Counted from the first letter of the stretch, positions 24,630 through 35,313 are shown. The stretch: 64,000 nucleotides of DNA from Larkinella humicola (GCF_008727875.1 NZ_VTWS01000003.1:1-64000); one strand, 5' to 3'. Numbers and translations are program-made. Notes: generated by a model from the letters alone, not told the origin.

Positions 24630-27600
24630 TTAATTGGTCTTCAGAACGGTTATAGTTTTGACCTGACCCGGCACCTGCACCCGCACCACCAGCAACCCCG
24701 CCGATTGACCCGCCACCGATAACCGCGCCTGTTCCACTATACCCGCCCGGCCCACGTGGTGTTCACCGAAAAACCGCCCCTGCACATCCATCACCTGCAC
24801 CGTCAGTGGCTGTCCCTCCGCCCCCCGAATCACCAGATCCAGGTGATCGTGGATCGGGTTGCCCAAAACCGCCACCTCCAAAACCGGTTTCTGTTCCGCC
24901 GACAAGCGCGCTCCGGCACACTGATAGGCTTTTGGCGAGCCTTTCAGCACGAAGCTGGAGCCCAGCACCCGGGCCAGCACCGGTGTGCCGTTGGTCACAC
25001 TGCCCGGGGGCGTAAAGTTGTAGGCATGGGCCCCGTTGCCCTTACCCGCATCCTTCAGATCCTGCCGGTAGATGTTGGCCAGCGTACTGCCCAGAACCGT
25101 GATGGTTCCCGGACTGCTTTCGGTATAGAATTCTACCGTCAACGGCGCGTTCGGTTTGTTGCGATCCCAGACCCAGCCCCGGATGCCGCCACAATCCAGT
25201 TTGTCCAGATACCCTTCGAAACTGCCCGTTACCGTCGTCGTCTCGGCCGGGTTGACCGTCAACTGAAAACTCACGCTGTTGGAAGCTCCCGGTCCGTCGG
25301 TGGCTTGATAGGTCAGCACGAACGTCCCCGATTCCGTGGGCGTCCCACTGATGATGCGGTTGGGCATCTCCAGGCTCAACCCCGCTGGCAAACCGCTTAG
25401 ATTATAGCTCAATGATCCACCTTCGGGGTCCGTGAAAGCCACCAGAGTTCCCGAGAAAGGTACGCCCACCTGAGCCACCAGCGGAGCAATCAGCACCGTC
25501 GGCGTTGGGGGTTGGGGCGGTTTATTGCCATCCGGGCTGGTATTGGATTCACAAATCAACACCTTTGGCGAATCTTTCAGCACGAAACTATTGCCCGTTA
25601 CGCGGGCCGAGAGGCTGTGGGGCAAACCGTCTTTCAACGCATCGGGAATGGGCCAGAAGAACGCATGACGCCCGTTGCCCTTGCCCGCATTGAGCAGATC
25701 CTGCCGGAATTCACCCGCCGGAATGGTGGCAATCACCGTCGCGCCATCGAGAATGTCAATGGTGATGACAACATTGGGTTTGTTACGGTCCCAGACCCAG
25801 CCCCGGAAGGTGGCGCAGTCGGCTCCGTAAATAAACCCGTCGAACGAACCGGTAACAGCAGGAGCCGCCACGACGACCGTCACGCTGGCGGGATCACCGA
25901 CACAGTCATTCACGGTACAGGTAGCCTCATAGATAAAGGTACCGGGCGAGGAAGTGGCAACGGTGATGGGTCCCATACCCGAAGAACCACCGGGTCCGGT
26001 CCAGGTGAGTGTACCCGCACAATTGTCGGCGGTCAGCGTTACCGGGGGCGCCCCCTGCGTAACGGTGGTGCTGGTTAAGTTGGGAGCCGACGGCGATACG
26101 ATATTGCTGCTAACCTGGACACTGGCCGAGGCCGTACAGCCGCTGGCGTTCGCTACCGTGACCGAATAGGTACCTGGACTACTGACCAGCACCGTGTTTG
26201 TTTCACCGGGTGTACCCACGACGCCACTGCCGTTGGCAAACGTGTAGCTAGTGCCGCCCGAAGCGGTGAGAGTGACCGAGGTTTGTCCGCAGGTTAAAGG
26301 CCCGTTATCGACCAAGGTCGCCACTGGCAGCGCATTTACTGTCAGGAATTGGGTGGCTGTTGCCCGCATTCCGTTGTTGATCACTTCCAGCTCGAAGGTT
26401 TGCCCCGATGCGGGAGCTGATATGGTCTGACTAAAGTTCGGGTTGCTGCTGGTGCCGGTATACAGAATGTCTTCGTTGGAGAGGGAGGTAAGCGTATAGG
26501 AATAGCTGCCGGTTAGGTTGGCAATGGTGGCGGTAAACGTCACCGGGCTACCCACGCAAACCGCAGTGGGGCTGGGCGCAAAACCGCTGATGAAAGGCGC
26601 GGCTTGCCCGACCGTTATGGTATACGCCGAACCCAGGCCCGAACAGCCGTTGTTGCCCGTGGCCCGAACGGTGATCGTAAAGCTGCCGCTCTCGGTGGGT
26701 GTTCCCGATAAAACCCCGGTGGTTGCCAAACTGAGTCCGCTGGGCAAGGTGCCACTGGCCACCGAATAGCTGTAGGGTGATGTGCCGCCCGACGCCGTAA
26801 AGGTCTGGCTAAAAACCGTACTTACTGTGGCTGTCGTTATGGCCGGATTGCTCACTGTGGGCGCCGAAGGGACGTCATTCACCGTCATAAGCAACGTTCG
26901 TACACAAGCAGGATTGTCTGACGACCGCGCCTGGATAAAGTACTGGCCTGGCGTCAGGTCACTGAACACTCCGCCGGGTTGCCAGTCCGTCCCGTTTCGC
27001 GAATATGAAATCTCCCCGCTCCCGGTCGCACTCACACTGATCGTGCCCGTTGGTAAGGCACACGTAGGCTGCGTAACACGATTGCCCACAAAAGTAGGCG
27101 GGGCCACAACCGTTAGCGTGGTCGTGGCAGTCACGACCGGACAGCCACCACTGGCGGGAACGGTGTACGTAATGGTATAACTGCCAGCGGGGCTGCTGCT
27201 GGGCGTCACGTTTCCCGAACTGCTATTAATTGAAAGGCTCGACGGATGGCTGCTGTAGGTTCCGCCGTTGCTCCCCAGGCCCGAGCGCGTGACCAGCCCC
27301 AGATCACTGGTATTGTTGCAAAATACCGTATTATTATAACCAATGGACGCAGTCGGCAAGGTCGTCACGGTCAGCAATGCCCCCTCCGAATTGGTTCCTC
27401 CCCCCCCGTTGCTGACCACGCAGCGGAAGTAATAACCGTTGATTCCTGAAACCGACGAGATCGTCAGCACTGGCGTATCGGTCCCGCTGTAACCGTCTGA
27501 ATTCGACAGGTTGTTGGGAAAATTGAACGTATGATCGACAGACCGCTGCCACCGGTATGTGGTGGCATTGCTGGCCGCTACGGAAAAACTCACCGGACTC

Positions 27601-30600
27601 GTGCTGCACACCGTCTGCGAAACCGGCTGGGTGCCAATAGTAGGCGTCTCCACGCCCCGGGTGACCGTCACCCGGTACGTTTTGGTCGTTACACCATCCT
27701 CCGCCGTCACCTGCACCTCGATGGAATTGGCCCCCACCGTGAGCGCCAGCGGATCAGAAGCCGCGCCACTGGCTACAGAACCATAACTCCCGCCGTTGCC
27801 CCGGACCTGAATGCCCGCGTTGCTGTTTGCTGACGTAGGCGTCACCGTCAGGCTACTGGTGGCATTGCCGACGGTAGCCGAGTAACTGGTAACACTTGGA
27901 AAAAACGCCGTCGAGAAGCTCCCGACGCTCAGGGTGAGGTTCGACAGGTCGGCACTACCCGATACCACAGACGTACTGACCGAAGCCGTGTTGTTATCCG
28001 AATTGGGGTCCGTTATACCAGACGATACCGTTGCGGTGGTCGTTAGAATATTGCCTTCCGATCCCGGCACGGTTGCCACAACCAGCGTAAAACTGGCGGT
28101 ACCAGCGGTTGGAAAACTGGCCCGACTGCAGGAAACCGTCCCCGTTGTCCCCACCGACGGCGTCGTACAACTCCAGCCACCCGGTGCGATAAGCGAAAAG
28201 AACGTGGTGCTGGCCGAAAGCGGAATCGACAACTGCACTGTGCTGGCGGTGCTGGGTCCCAGGTTGCTGACCTGTCCGGCATAGGTAAGGTTATTGCCCG
28301 CACCAACCGGATCGGGGGTGTCGGAAAAAGTAACCGCCAGATCGGCCGAAGGAGTCAGGCTATTCACATCCGTGGCACTGTTGTTCTCGGGATTGGGGTC
28401 GGTTATACCGCCGGGCGTACTGACCGATGTGGTATTGGACAAACTGCCGGTTGAAGTCGAACTTGTTTCACAAACTGCCACATAGGTCACGGAACCACCC
28501 ACGGGCAAATTCACCTGCTGGCTGATGTTTCCGGTTCCGGATCCCGTCCCCGATGCTCCGCCGGCAAACGTTGCAGTCCAGGCTACCGAGGGGATGGAGA
28601 CCGGAAAATTATCGGTCACCGTTGCCCCGGTTACCGCCAGCGGCCCGGCATTGCTGACGGTTATGGTGTAGGTGGTCGGGGTGCCGGGAGCCAGATTTGA
28701 GACGCCGTCGGTTTTGGTAATGGATAAATCGGCGGAGGGGGCGTCTCCTACGATCAGTACATACGCCGAACCCAGGCCGGAACAGCCGTTGCTGCCCGTG
28801 GCCCGAACCGTGATCGTGAAGCTGCCGCTTTCGGTGGGTGTTCCCGATAAAACCCCGGTGGTTGCCAAACTGAGTCCATTGGGCAAGGTGCCACTGGCGA
28901 CCGAATAGCTGTAGGGTGATGTGCCGCCCGACGCCGTAAAGGTCTGACTGAAAGCCGTACCCGCTGTCGCCGTTGTCACGGCAGGATTACCCACCGTGGG
29001 TCCCGAAGGAACCGCATTGATCGTGAAGCCCAGGTTCCGGGTACAGGTGAGGTTATCCGACGAGCGAATCCGAATGACGTACGAACCCGGATCTAACCCG
29101 CTGAACAAGCCACTGGTTTGCCAATCGGTGCCGTTCCGCGAATACTCAATGGTGCCGTTGCCGGTCGCCGTTACACTGATGGTGCCTGTTGGGGTGGCAC
29201 AGGTTGGCTGGGTAACGCTGCTACCCGCCGACGTGGGCGGGGCCGTTATTGTCAACGTGGTCGTGGCCGTCACGACCGGACATCCCCCATTGGCCGCCAC
29301 GGTGTAGGTCACCGTGTAACTTCCCGGTGTACTGCTCCCGGTCGTTACGCTGCCTGAACTGCTGCTGAGCGATAAACTCGTGGGACTGCTGCTGTAAGTT
29401 CCGCCGTTGTTGTTGAGCCCCGAGCGCGTTACCAACCCCTGCGTGCCACCGGTGGTACACAAGAGCGGATTGATATAGGAAATAGTGACGGTCGGAAGCG
29501 TCGTTACCGTGATGGAAGCCCCACTTGAGTTCACGGGACCTCCTTCGTTACTCACCACACAGCGGAAGTAGTAGCCATTCTGGGCAGAAACCGACGAGAT
29601 GGTCAACACCGGTGTGTCGGTACCACTGTAGACGCCCGAATTGGAGAGGTTGGAAGGAAAGTTGAAGGTATTGTCGGCAGAGCGCTGCCACTGATAGCTG
29701 GTTGCATTGGTGGCAGCTACCGAGAAACTAGCCGGACTGGTGCTGCAAACGGTCTGCGAAACCGGCCCGGTAGTGATCACGGCAACCGGAATGTCCGTTA
29801 CATCCAGAATATACGGTGCTCCGACGCCCGAACAGCCATCGTTGCCCGTGGCCCGAACCGTAATCGTGAAGCTTCCCCCCTCCGTGGGCGTTCCCGATAA
29901 AACGCCCGTCGGAGCCAAACTGAGTCCGTTGGGCAAAGTGCCGCTGGCCACCGAATAACTATAGGGTCCGGTACCGCCCGAAGCCGTGAAGTTCCGGGTG
30001 AAACCCGACCCCGTTGTTGCTGTCGTTACGGTTGGATTGCTCACCGTAACGACAGCAGCCGCATTCACCGTGAACGTGATGTTTCGGGTACAGGTGAGGT
30101 TGGCCGACGAGCGCGCGCGAATCGTGTAGCCACCCGGATTCAATCCACTGAAGGTTCCGCTGGATTGCCAGTCGGTGCCGTTGCGCGAATACTCGATGGT
30201 GCCGCTGCCCGTCGCCGTTACGCTAATCGTACCCGTTGACGTAGCACAGGTGGGCTGGGTGACCGCGTTGCCCGTAAAGGTCGGCGGGGCCGTTATCGTC
30301 AGCGTAGTCGTGGCCGTCACCACCGGACAGCCTCCCCGCGCCGGTACAGTGTAGGTAACCGTGTAACTACCCGGCGTACTGCTCCCGGGCATTACTGCGC
30401 CAAAATCACTGGTGAGCGAGAGACTGGAGGGACTGCTGCTGTAGACTCCTCCGTTGCTGTTATTGCCCGAACGCGACACACCCTGCTGACTACCGTTGGT
30501 ACACAACAACGAATTGGCATAGGAAATCGTCGCCGTGGGTAAGGTCGTCACGGTTAGCAGCACCCCTTCCGAATTGGTGGATTCACCGCCGTTGGCCACC

Positions 30601-30965
30601 ACGCAGCGAAAGTAGGCTCCAGTTACATCCGAAACGGATGAGATCGTCAGCACCGGCGTGTCGGCACCGCTGTAAATACCGGTATTGCTAAGATTAGAAG
30701 GAAAGTTGAAGGTGTTGTCATAGGAACGCTGCCACCGGTAGCTCGTCGCGTTGGTGGCGACGACCGAAAAGCTGACCGGATTGCTGCTGCACACCGTTTG
30801 CGAAACCGGTTGGGTGGTAATGTCCGGAGGGACGAGGGTATGAGTCCGTTCACCGCTATCGTCTCCAAAAATAACAGTTCCGGCCTGAACACCGGTTTGG
30901 CCAAACAGTCCGATTGTCGCCAGAAGCAGCCAGAGGAAACGTAAAGATTTAGCTCTCATAGTCAT
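24630..30965 (-). CDS. Giant repetitive cell-surface protein with T9SS-type C-terminus
   Basis: Secreted protein of about 2111 aa. A signal peptide (FLWLLLATIGLFGQTGVQA) leads into a ~350-aa super-repeat present three times. Each copy contains an Ig-like module (QPVSQTVCSSNPVSFSV), a module beginning SY.N.LLC, a module around TQPTCATSTGTISVTATGSG, and a putative-Ig (He_PIG) module (GTLPNGLSLAPTGVLSGTPT). Between copies 2 and 3 lie two DUF11-like domains (DLSITKTDGVSNLAPG) and a cadherin-like sandwich (DLSNLTLSVGSFSTAFFPS). Near the C-terminus, two copies of a domain with GWVWDRNKPN ... GKGN are joined by another Ig-like unit. The end (LEVAVLGNPIHDHLDLVI ... VKTITVLKTN) is a T9SS type A sorting signal. 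It is likely an adhesin or matrix protein. The ATG at 30965 is preferred over 31004 because it begins close to the signal peptide. Confidence 0.85.
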   Translation of the reverse strand: MTMRAKSLRFLWLLLATIGLFGQTGVQAGTVIFGDDSGERTHTLVPPDITTQPVSQTVCSSNPVSFSVVATNATSYRWQRSYDNTFNFPSNLSNTGIYSGADTPVLTISSVSDVTGAYFRCVVANGGESTNSEGVLLTVTTLPTATISYANSLLCTNGSQQGVSRSGNNSNGGVYSSSPSSLSLTSDFGAVMPGSSTPGSYTVTYTVPARGGCPVVTATTTLTITAPPTFTGNAVTQPTCATSTGTISVTATGSGTIEYSRNGTDWQSSGTFSGLNPGGYTIRARSSANLTCTRNITFTVNAAAVVTVSNPTVTTATTGSGFTRNFTASGGTGPYSYSVASGTLPNGLSLAPTGVLSGTPTEGGSFTITVRATGNDGCSGVGAPYILDVTDIPVAVITTGPVSQTVCSTSPASFSVAATNATSYQWQRSADNTFNFPSNLSNSGVYSGTDTPVLTISSVSAQNGYYFRCVVSNEGGPVNSSGASITVTTLPTVTISYINPLLCTTGGTQGLVTRSGLNNNGGTYSSSPTSLSLSSSSGSVTTGSSTPGSYTVTYTVAANGGCPVVTATTTLTITAPPTSAGSSVTQPTCATPTGTISVTATGNGTIEYSRNGTDWQTSGLFSGLDPGSYVIRIRSSDNLTCTRNLGFTINAVPSGPTVGNPAVTTATAGTAFSQTFTASGGTSPYSYSVASGTLPNGLSLATTGVLSGTPTESGSFTITVRATGSNGCSGLGSAYVLIVGDAPSADLSITKTDGVSNLAPGTPTTYTITVSNAGPLAVTGATVTDNFPVSIPSVAWTATFAGGASGTGSGTGNISQQVNLPVGGSVTYVAVCETSSTSTGSLSNTTSVSTPGGITDPNPENNSATDVNSLTPSADLAVTFSDTPDPVGAGNNLTYAGQVSNLGPSTASTVQLSIPLSASTTFFSLIAPGGWSCTTPSVGTTGTVSCSRASFPTAGTASFTLVVATVPGSEGNILTTTATVSSGITDPNSDNNTASVSTSVVSGSADLSNLTLSVGSFSTAFFPSVTSYSATVGNATSSLTVTPTSANSNAGIQVRGNGGSYGSVASGAASDPLALTVGANSIEVQVTAEDGVTTKTYRVTVTRGVETPTIGTQPVSQTVCSTSPVSFSVAASNATTYRWQRSVDHTFNFPNNLSNSDGYSGTDTPVLTISSVSGINGYYFRCVVSNGGGGTNSEGALLTVTTLPTASIGYNNTVFCNNTSDLGLVTRSGLGSNGGTYSSHPSSLSINSSSGNVTPSSSPAGSYTITYTVPASGGCPVVTATTTLTVVAPPTFVGNRVTQPTCALPTGTISVSATGSGEISYSRNGTDWQPGGVFSDLTPGQYFIQARSSDNPACVRTLLMTVNDVPSAPTVSNPAITTATVSTVFSQTFTASGGTSPYSYSVASGTLPSGLSLATTGVLSGTPTESGSFTITVRATGNNGCSGLGSAYTITVGQAAPFISGFAPSPTAVCVGSPVTFTATIANLTGSYSYTLTSLSNEDILYTGTSSNPNFSQTISAPASGQTFELEVINNGMRATATQFLTVNALPVATLVDNGPLTCGQTSVTLTASGGTSYTFANGSGVVGTPGETNTVLVSSPGTYSVTVANASGCTASASVQVSSNIVSPSAPNLTSTTVTQGAPPVTLTADNCAGTLTWTGPGGSSGMGPITVATSSPGTFIYEATCTVNDCVGDPASVTVVVAAPAVTGSFDGFIYGADCATFRGWVWDRNKPNVVITIDILDGATVIATIPAGEFRQDLLNAGKGNGRHAFFWPIPDALKDGLPHSLSARVTGNSFVLKDSPKVLICESNTSPDGNKPPQPPTPTVLIAPLVAQVGVPFSGTLVAFTDPEGGSLSYNLSGLPAGLSLEMPNRIISGTPTESGTFVLTYQATDGPGASNSVSFQLTVNPAETTTVTGSFEGYLDKLDCGGIRGWVWDRNKPNAPLTVEFYTESSPGTITVLGSTLANIYRQDLKDAGKGNGAHAYNFTPPGSVTNGTPVLARVLGSSFVLKGSPKAYQCAGARLSAEQKPVLEVAVLGNPIHDHLDLVIRGAEGQPLTVQVMDVQGRFFGEHHVGRAGIVEQARLSVAGQSAGLLVVRVQVPGQVKTITVLKTN
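26600..30830 (-). repeat. Three ~1-kb repeated blocks inside the adhesin gene
   Basis: Long in-gene DNA repeats at roughly 30830-29800, 29790-28745 and 27650-26600 encode the Ig/PIG super-repeat. Within the PIG parts, the segments near 26640-26800 and 28770-28940 are almost identical over more than 100 bp, so recent duplication or gene conversion is likely. The block between 28745 and 27650 (DUF11 and cadherin-like domains) is unique. Confidence 0.8.
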
Positions 30966-31090
30966 ATTGTAAAAAGAGGACAAGAATAGGGTTCGGTTCG
31001 ACATGCAAAACTGACATCATATGATCAATTCCCGTTAGCTCAAATCCGACAATCCTTAGCTCCTTTTTACCAAATCACCCGGAAAAGCAT

Positions 31091-31110
31091 AAAAAAGCCC
31101 CTGGCGGGGC
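31091..31110 (-). terminator. Terminator after the propeller-type HTCS gene
   Basis: On the minus strand, GCCCC-GCCA-GGGGC is followed directly by TTTTTT, a short but classical rho-independent terminator. It lies 30 bp after the HTCS stop (31140) and before the adhesin gene, so the two same-strand genes are probably separate transcripts. Confidence 0.7.
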
Positions 31111-31139
31111 GGAAGAAGGTTTAAAAGTAGCAGACCCAT

Positions 31140-34100
31140 TCAGATCTGTGTATAGGCGGAAGGCAACACGCCGTATTTGTCCTGAAATACCCTGGTAAAA
31201 TACGAGAGGCTTTCGAAGCCCACCTGATAGGCGACTTCCGACACGGTGGCGTTACCCATCCGGAGCAGTTCAGCCGCGTGGTCCAGCCGCTGATTGCGGA
31301 TAAACTCCACGGCGGTTTGGTCGGTCAGGGCTTTCAATTTGCGCACCAGTTGCCGCTGGCTCAGGTTCAGTTCTTCTCCGAGCTGCTCAACGCTAAAGCT
31401 GCTGTCGGTCAGATGCTTTTCAATAACGGCTTTCGCTTTCTGCAAAAAAACCTCTTCTTTGGTCTTTCCCGGCCCATCGCCCGGCAGAGTTAATCCGGCT
31501 CTTCCGCTGAAATAAGCCCGCAACCGGCTTTGATTCTGCAACAGGTTCCGCACTCTGGCGACCATTTCGGCTTGATTGAAGGGCTTGGTCAGATAGGCGT
31601 CGGCCCCGATTTCAAAGCCTTCGATGCGGTCTTCAACGGTGGCCCGGGCCGTGAGCATTACCACCGGAATGTGGCTGGTAGCGTCCTGGGTTTTCAGCGC
31701 CCGGCAAAACCCGAAGCCGTCGAGCCGGGGCATCATCAGGTCGCAAATGACGAGATTCGGTAGCAGGGCCGTAGCTTTTTCCAGTCCTTCCTGCCCGTCG
31801 GTGGCTTCGACAATCTGGTAATCGGTTTCAAAAATGCTCCGGACATACAACCGGATGTCGGCATTATCGTCGACGATGAGCAGAATATTCTCCGAACTGG
31901 CCGATTGCAAAGCCGGGCGGGCAGGAGCCTGAATCCGGGGCGCAACGGAATCGATTTCCACCGCTTTCGTCACCAGCGGCAAGGTCACGATGAACGTTGT
32001 GCCGACGCCTTCGGCACTCGTGGCGGTGATGGTTCCGTTCAGTACCCGGACCAGTTCGCTGACCAGTGCCAGACCGATTCCGGAGCCTTCGTAGGTTCGG
32101 ATGGACGGGCGATTGACCTGATAAAACCGCTCGAAGATGCGCCCCAGGTGTGCCGGAGCAATGCCGATTCCGGTGTCTTCGACCGTGACCACCACGCCCT
32201 CTTTTCCGGACTGAGCTGAGTAGTTCACCTCCATGCGCACCGCCTTCCCGGACGGCGTAAACTTGAAGGCATTCGAAAGCAGGTTGGTGACAATTTTTTC
32301 GAGTTTGTCCTGGTCAAAATCCGCCTGGAAAGTCGATTCGGTTTGCACAACGCTAAACGCAATGTTCTGGCTCTCCGCCAGTGAACCGAACGAACTGGCC
32401 AGCATCCGGAAAAAAGCGACCAGATCGCCGGTGCGCAATTCGGGCTGAAGCTGGCCGGCTTCAATTTTGCTCAGGTCGAGCAACTGGTTGATCAGACTGA
32501 GCAACCGGGTGGCACTCCGCTGAATGAGCGGAAACCGGATGTCGTGGGCGTATTCCTGAACCAGTTGTTCGATGGGGCCCAGAATCAGCGTCAGGGGCGT
32601 CCGGAATTCGTGCGAAATGTTTGTAAAAAGCCGGGTTTTGAGCGCGTCCAGTTCGGCCAGCCGACTGGCTTCTTTCTGCTCAAAAACGACCTGTTGCTGG
32701 AGTACAAACCGCTGCATCTGAAAGCGATACCACTGCCAGCCAATCACGGCCAGCACCAGCAGATAAAGGGAATAGGCCCACCAGGTCCGATAGAACGGCG
32801 GACGAACCCGGATCTGGAGTTCGACGGGTTTGCTCCAGACCTCGCCGTCGGCCGACCCCATCATCTCAAACCGGTAGCTGCCGTCGGGCAGGTGGGCGTA
32901 ATTGGCAAAGCGGTTGGTACCGGCCTCCACCCAGTCGCGATCGATGCCCGCCAGCCGGTAGCGGTAGCGGTTTTTACCGGGGTTGATGTAATCCATCACC
33001 CCAAATTCGAGCGTAACCAGATTCTGATCATGCGCCAGTTCGAGCGTTGGTGTCTGTTCGATGGCCTGCGACAGCATGCCTCCGGGACTTCCTACCTCAA
33101 CGGTTTCGTTGTTGATTTTCAGTCCGATGATATTCACCAGCGGTTTGCCAGGGCTCGTCATACCGACCTCCTCCGCCCGGAAGGTCGTCAGCCCATTGAT
33201 GCCTCCGAAGAGCAGTTCGCCCGACACGGTCTTGAAGTAGGAACTGGTGTTAAATTCGTCGTCCTGCAAGCCGTCTGCCTTGGTGTAGTTGCGAAACAGG
33301 CAGGTTTTCGGATTGAACTGGGCCAACCCCCGATTGGTGCTCAGCCAGAGGTTCTTAGAGCCATCGGTCAGAATACCGTATACTACTTTGTTGGGTAATC
33401 CCCGGGCTTCGGTAAAATGCTCGAACAACCCCGTTTGTTTGTCCAGCCGCTCCAGCCCCCCACCCTTCGTTCCAATCCAGAGGTACCGATTCGGTTCGTT
33501 GGGATCGTCGATCACACTCGATACGAAATCGTTGCTCAGGCTCTGCCGGTTGGTTTTGCTGTTTTTATAAATCGAAAAAACCGGTTTGTTCCGGGCGTTC
33601 ATCACTTTGATGAGCCCTTTCTGCGTACCAATCCATAGGGTTCCGTTCCTATCGAAATACAACGCGTAGGTTTCAATTTCGGAACCGCTTTGGGGCATCA
33701 GGGCCTGGTAGTTGAACACCTCGAACGTCTCGGTTTTCGGATAAAACCGGAGCAACTTCCCATTGGTCGCGCCAATCCAGAGGTTTCCGGCCTGGTCTTC
33801 AATCGTCTGATTACCGAAAAACCCGAAGGAAGTATTGGCAGGCAGCGGGTATTTTTTGAGGAGTTTCCAGTCCGGTGAAAACTTGAACAAGTGGTTTTCA
33901 TGCGTTTCGAAATGGACATTGGAAATCCAGTAGGTACCGGTCCGGTCCTGCATCAGATACCGCTGTCGACGGTCGGCTTCGGGCAGGTTCTGATCCAGAA
34001 ACGGCCGAAGCCGGTTGTGGGTGCGGTCGAGTTTCCAATATGAAAACTCAAACCGGGCGTAGGTGTGCCCCTGCCGGTCGACGTACAGATTGGAGAGGGT

Positions 34101-35168
34101 GGTGTTGGGTAAATACGAATGAAATTGTTTGATTTTGGGGTTAAATTTTCGCAGCCCGTAGCCGCTGGTACCGAACCAGAACATTCCGGTTCGGTCTTTT
34201 AAAACACTCGTAATGCTGTAGACGTTGGGCGGAAAAGCTACGAAGGCCTTCTGAGCAGTCAGACTATCCTGCCGGAAAAGCTCGGCGGGCGACATCAGCC
34301 ACATATGGTCGGGGGTGGCGATGGCGATGGTCTGCACATCCATCGCGTATAGCTGTACCCCAAAATACTTTTTTTTGGGCAATGCAATGGTTCTCAATTG
34401 CCCTTTGAACCAGCCTTTGATGTGATCGCTGGTCGATGCAAACCGGAAGCCCTGGCGGGGATCTTCATACACCGAATGTAAATCCAGTACGCCATTCCCA
34501 AACAGACTCAGTTTGGTAGCCTGCGAAGGATTTCGCCAGTTAAATGAAAAAACGCCATAAGCTGCGCCCAGTAACCCCTGTCCGTCCGGTCGAAAATTGA
34601 AGTAGAGGGATGACGCATTGATCTTTTTCTCCTGTATGGCAATGGGTTGAATCCGGACGTGTCGCGTCAGGTCCGCCTGACCCGGCAACTGATTCCGGAG
34701 CGATGCCGGTAAACTGATTTTGAAGATCTTGTTGGTGTACGTTCCCACCCAAATGTTGCCTTCGGGGTCTTCGGCCAGAGTGCGGACCTCATAGTTCCCC
34801 GCATTCGAACTCGTCTGGTCGCTGATGTTGATGTGGTAAAACCGCTGCGTTCGGTCGTCGAACAAATTCAGCCCCTCGGTGACCGTGCCCACCCAAAGCC
34901 GCTGGCGGCTGTCGATCAGCAAGGCTGAGCAATTATCCCCCGAAAGACTAAAATCGTTGTAAGGATCGTGCGTAAAAACCTTGAAATTGTGGCCGTCGTA
35001 GCGGTTGAGCCCGTCTTTGGTAGCCACCCAGATGAATCCTTTCTGGTCCTGCTCGATGTCGAAAATCATGCTCTGCGACAGGCCGTCGGAAATCGTAATC
35101 TCCTGCCAGCCTTTCGGCTGGGCAAAAAGGGCAATCGGCAAAAAAATGAAAACGATCAGGAAACGCAT
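31140..35168 (-). CDS. Hybrid two-component system with beta-propeller sensor
   Basis: Classical HTCS (1342 aa). A signal peptide (MRFLIVFIFLPIALFAQ) is followed by a periplasmic sensor of two seven-bladed Reg_prop propellers (about 20-720; repeated GLIWIGT/NIWVGT-type blades such as GFIWVATKDGLNRYDG) and a Y_Y_Y domain (about 725-795). A membrane helix lies near 800-820, a HisKA domain with His near 853 (TNISHEFRTPLTLILGP) comes next, then HATPase, a receiver with Asp near 1143 (CDLMMPRLDG), and an AraC-type DNA-binding domain (about 1240-1342). Such proteins sense oligosaccharides and switch on polysaccharide utilisation loci. No SusC/D pair is adjacent; the neighbour on the same strand is the adhesin gene. 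Its target is unknown. Confidence 0.93.
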   Translation of the reverse strand: MRFLIVFIFLPIALFAQPKGWQEITISDGLSQSMIFDIEQDQKGFIWVATKDGLNRYDGHNFKVFTHDPYNDFSLSGDNCSALLIDSRQRLWVGTVTEGLNLFDDRTQRFYHINISDQTSSNAGNYEVRTLAEDPEGNIWVGTYTNKIFKISLPASLRNQLPGQADLTRHVRIQPIAIQEKKINASSLYFNFRPDGQGLLGAAYGVFSFNWRNPSQATKLSLFGNGVLDLHSVYEDPRQGFRFASTSDHIKGWFKGQLRTIALPKKKYFGVQLYAMDVQTIAIATPDHMWLMSPAELFRQDSLTAQKAFVAFPPNVYSITSVLKDRTGMFWFGTSGYGLRKFNPKIKQFHSYLPNTTLSNLYVDRQGHTYARFEFSYWKLDRTHNRLRPFLDQNLPEADRRQRYLMQDRTGTYWISNVHFETHENHLFKFSPDWKLLKKYPLPANTSFGFFGNQTIEDQAGNLWIGATNGKLLRFYPKTETFEVFNYQALMPQSGSEIETYALYFDRNGTLWIGTQKGLIKVMNARNKPVFSIYKNSKTNRQSLSNDFVSSVIDDPNEPNRYLWIGTKGGGLERLDKQTGLFEHFTEARGLPNKVVYGILTDGSKNLWLSTNRGLAQFNPKTCLFRNYTKADGLQDDEFNTSSYFKTVSGELLFGGINGLTTFRAEEVGMTSPGKPLVNIIGLKINNETVEVGSPGGMLSQAIEQTPTLELAHDQNLVTLEFGVMDYINPGKNRYRYRLAGIDRDWVEAGTNRFANYAHLPDGSYRFEMMGSADGEVWSKPVELQIRVRPPFYRTWWAYSLYLLVLAVIGWQWYRFQMQRFVLQQQVVFEQKEASRLAELDALKTRLFTNISHEFRTPLTLILGPIEQLVQEYAHDIRFPLIQRSATRLLSLINQLLDLSKIEAGQLQPELRTGDLVAFFRMLASSFGSLAESQNIAFSVVQTESTFQADFDQDKLEKIVTNLLSNAFKFTPSGKAVRMEVNYSAQSGKEGVVVTVEDTGIGIAPAHLGRIFERFYQVNRPSIRTYEGSGIGLALVSELVRVLNGTITATSAEGVGTTFIVTLPLVTKAVEIDSVAPRIQAPARPALQSASSENILLIVDDNADIRLYVRSIFETDYQIVEATDGQEGLEKATALLPNLVICDLMMPRLDGFGFCRALKTQDATSHIPVVMLTARATVEDRIEGFEIGADAYLTKPFNQAEMVARVRNLLQNQSRLRAYFSGRAGLTLPGDGPGKTKEEVFLQKAKAVIEKHLTDSSFSVEQLGEELNLSQRQLVRKLKALTDQTAVEFIRNQRLDHAAELLRMGNATVSEVAYQVGFESLSYFTRVFQDKYGVLPSAYTQI

Positions 35169-35227
35169 TCGAAACTGATTTTGTCATTATAAATACGCAA
35201 AACCGTGCCAAAGAGACTTTCTGTTAG

Positions 35228-35235
35228 CAAAGTTA
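35228..35235 (-). promoter_or_regulatory. Candidate -7 box of the propeller-type HTCS gene
   Basis: TAACTTTG on the minus strand fits TAnnTTTG and lies 60 bp upstream of the start at 35168. No TTTG is seen at the ideal distance upstream, so support is partial. Confidence 0.35.
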
Positions 35236-35313
35236 TGTTGAAACAACACTATTTTATGAGTAAAAACCCATGCAATCGTCGATTTTTGTATCAAACGACG
35301 TCTCTACAAATTT

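Noticed and set aside
24756-30904. Many plus-strand open frames across the adhesin gene
   Set aside because: They are antisense shadows of a highly repetitive, Gly/Thr/Ser-rich gene. They repeat among themselves in step with the domain repeats and match no family.
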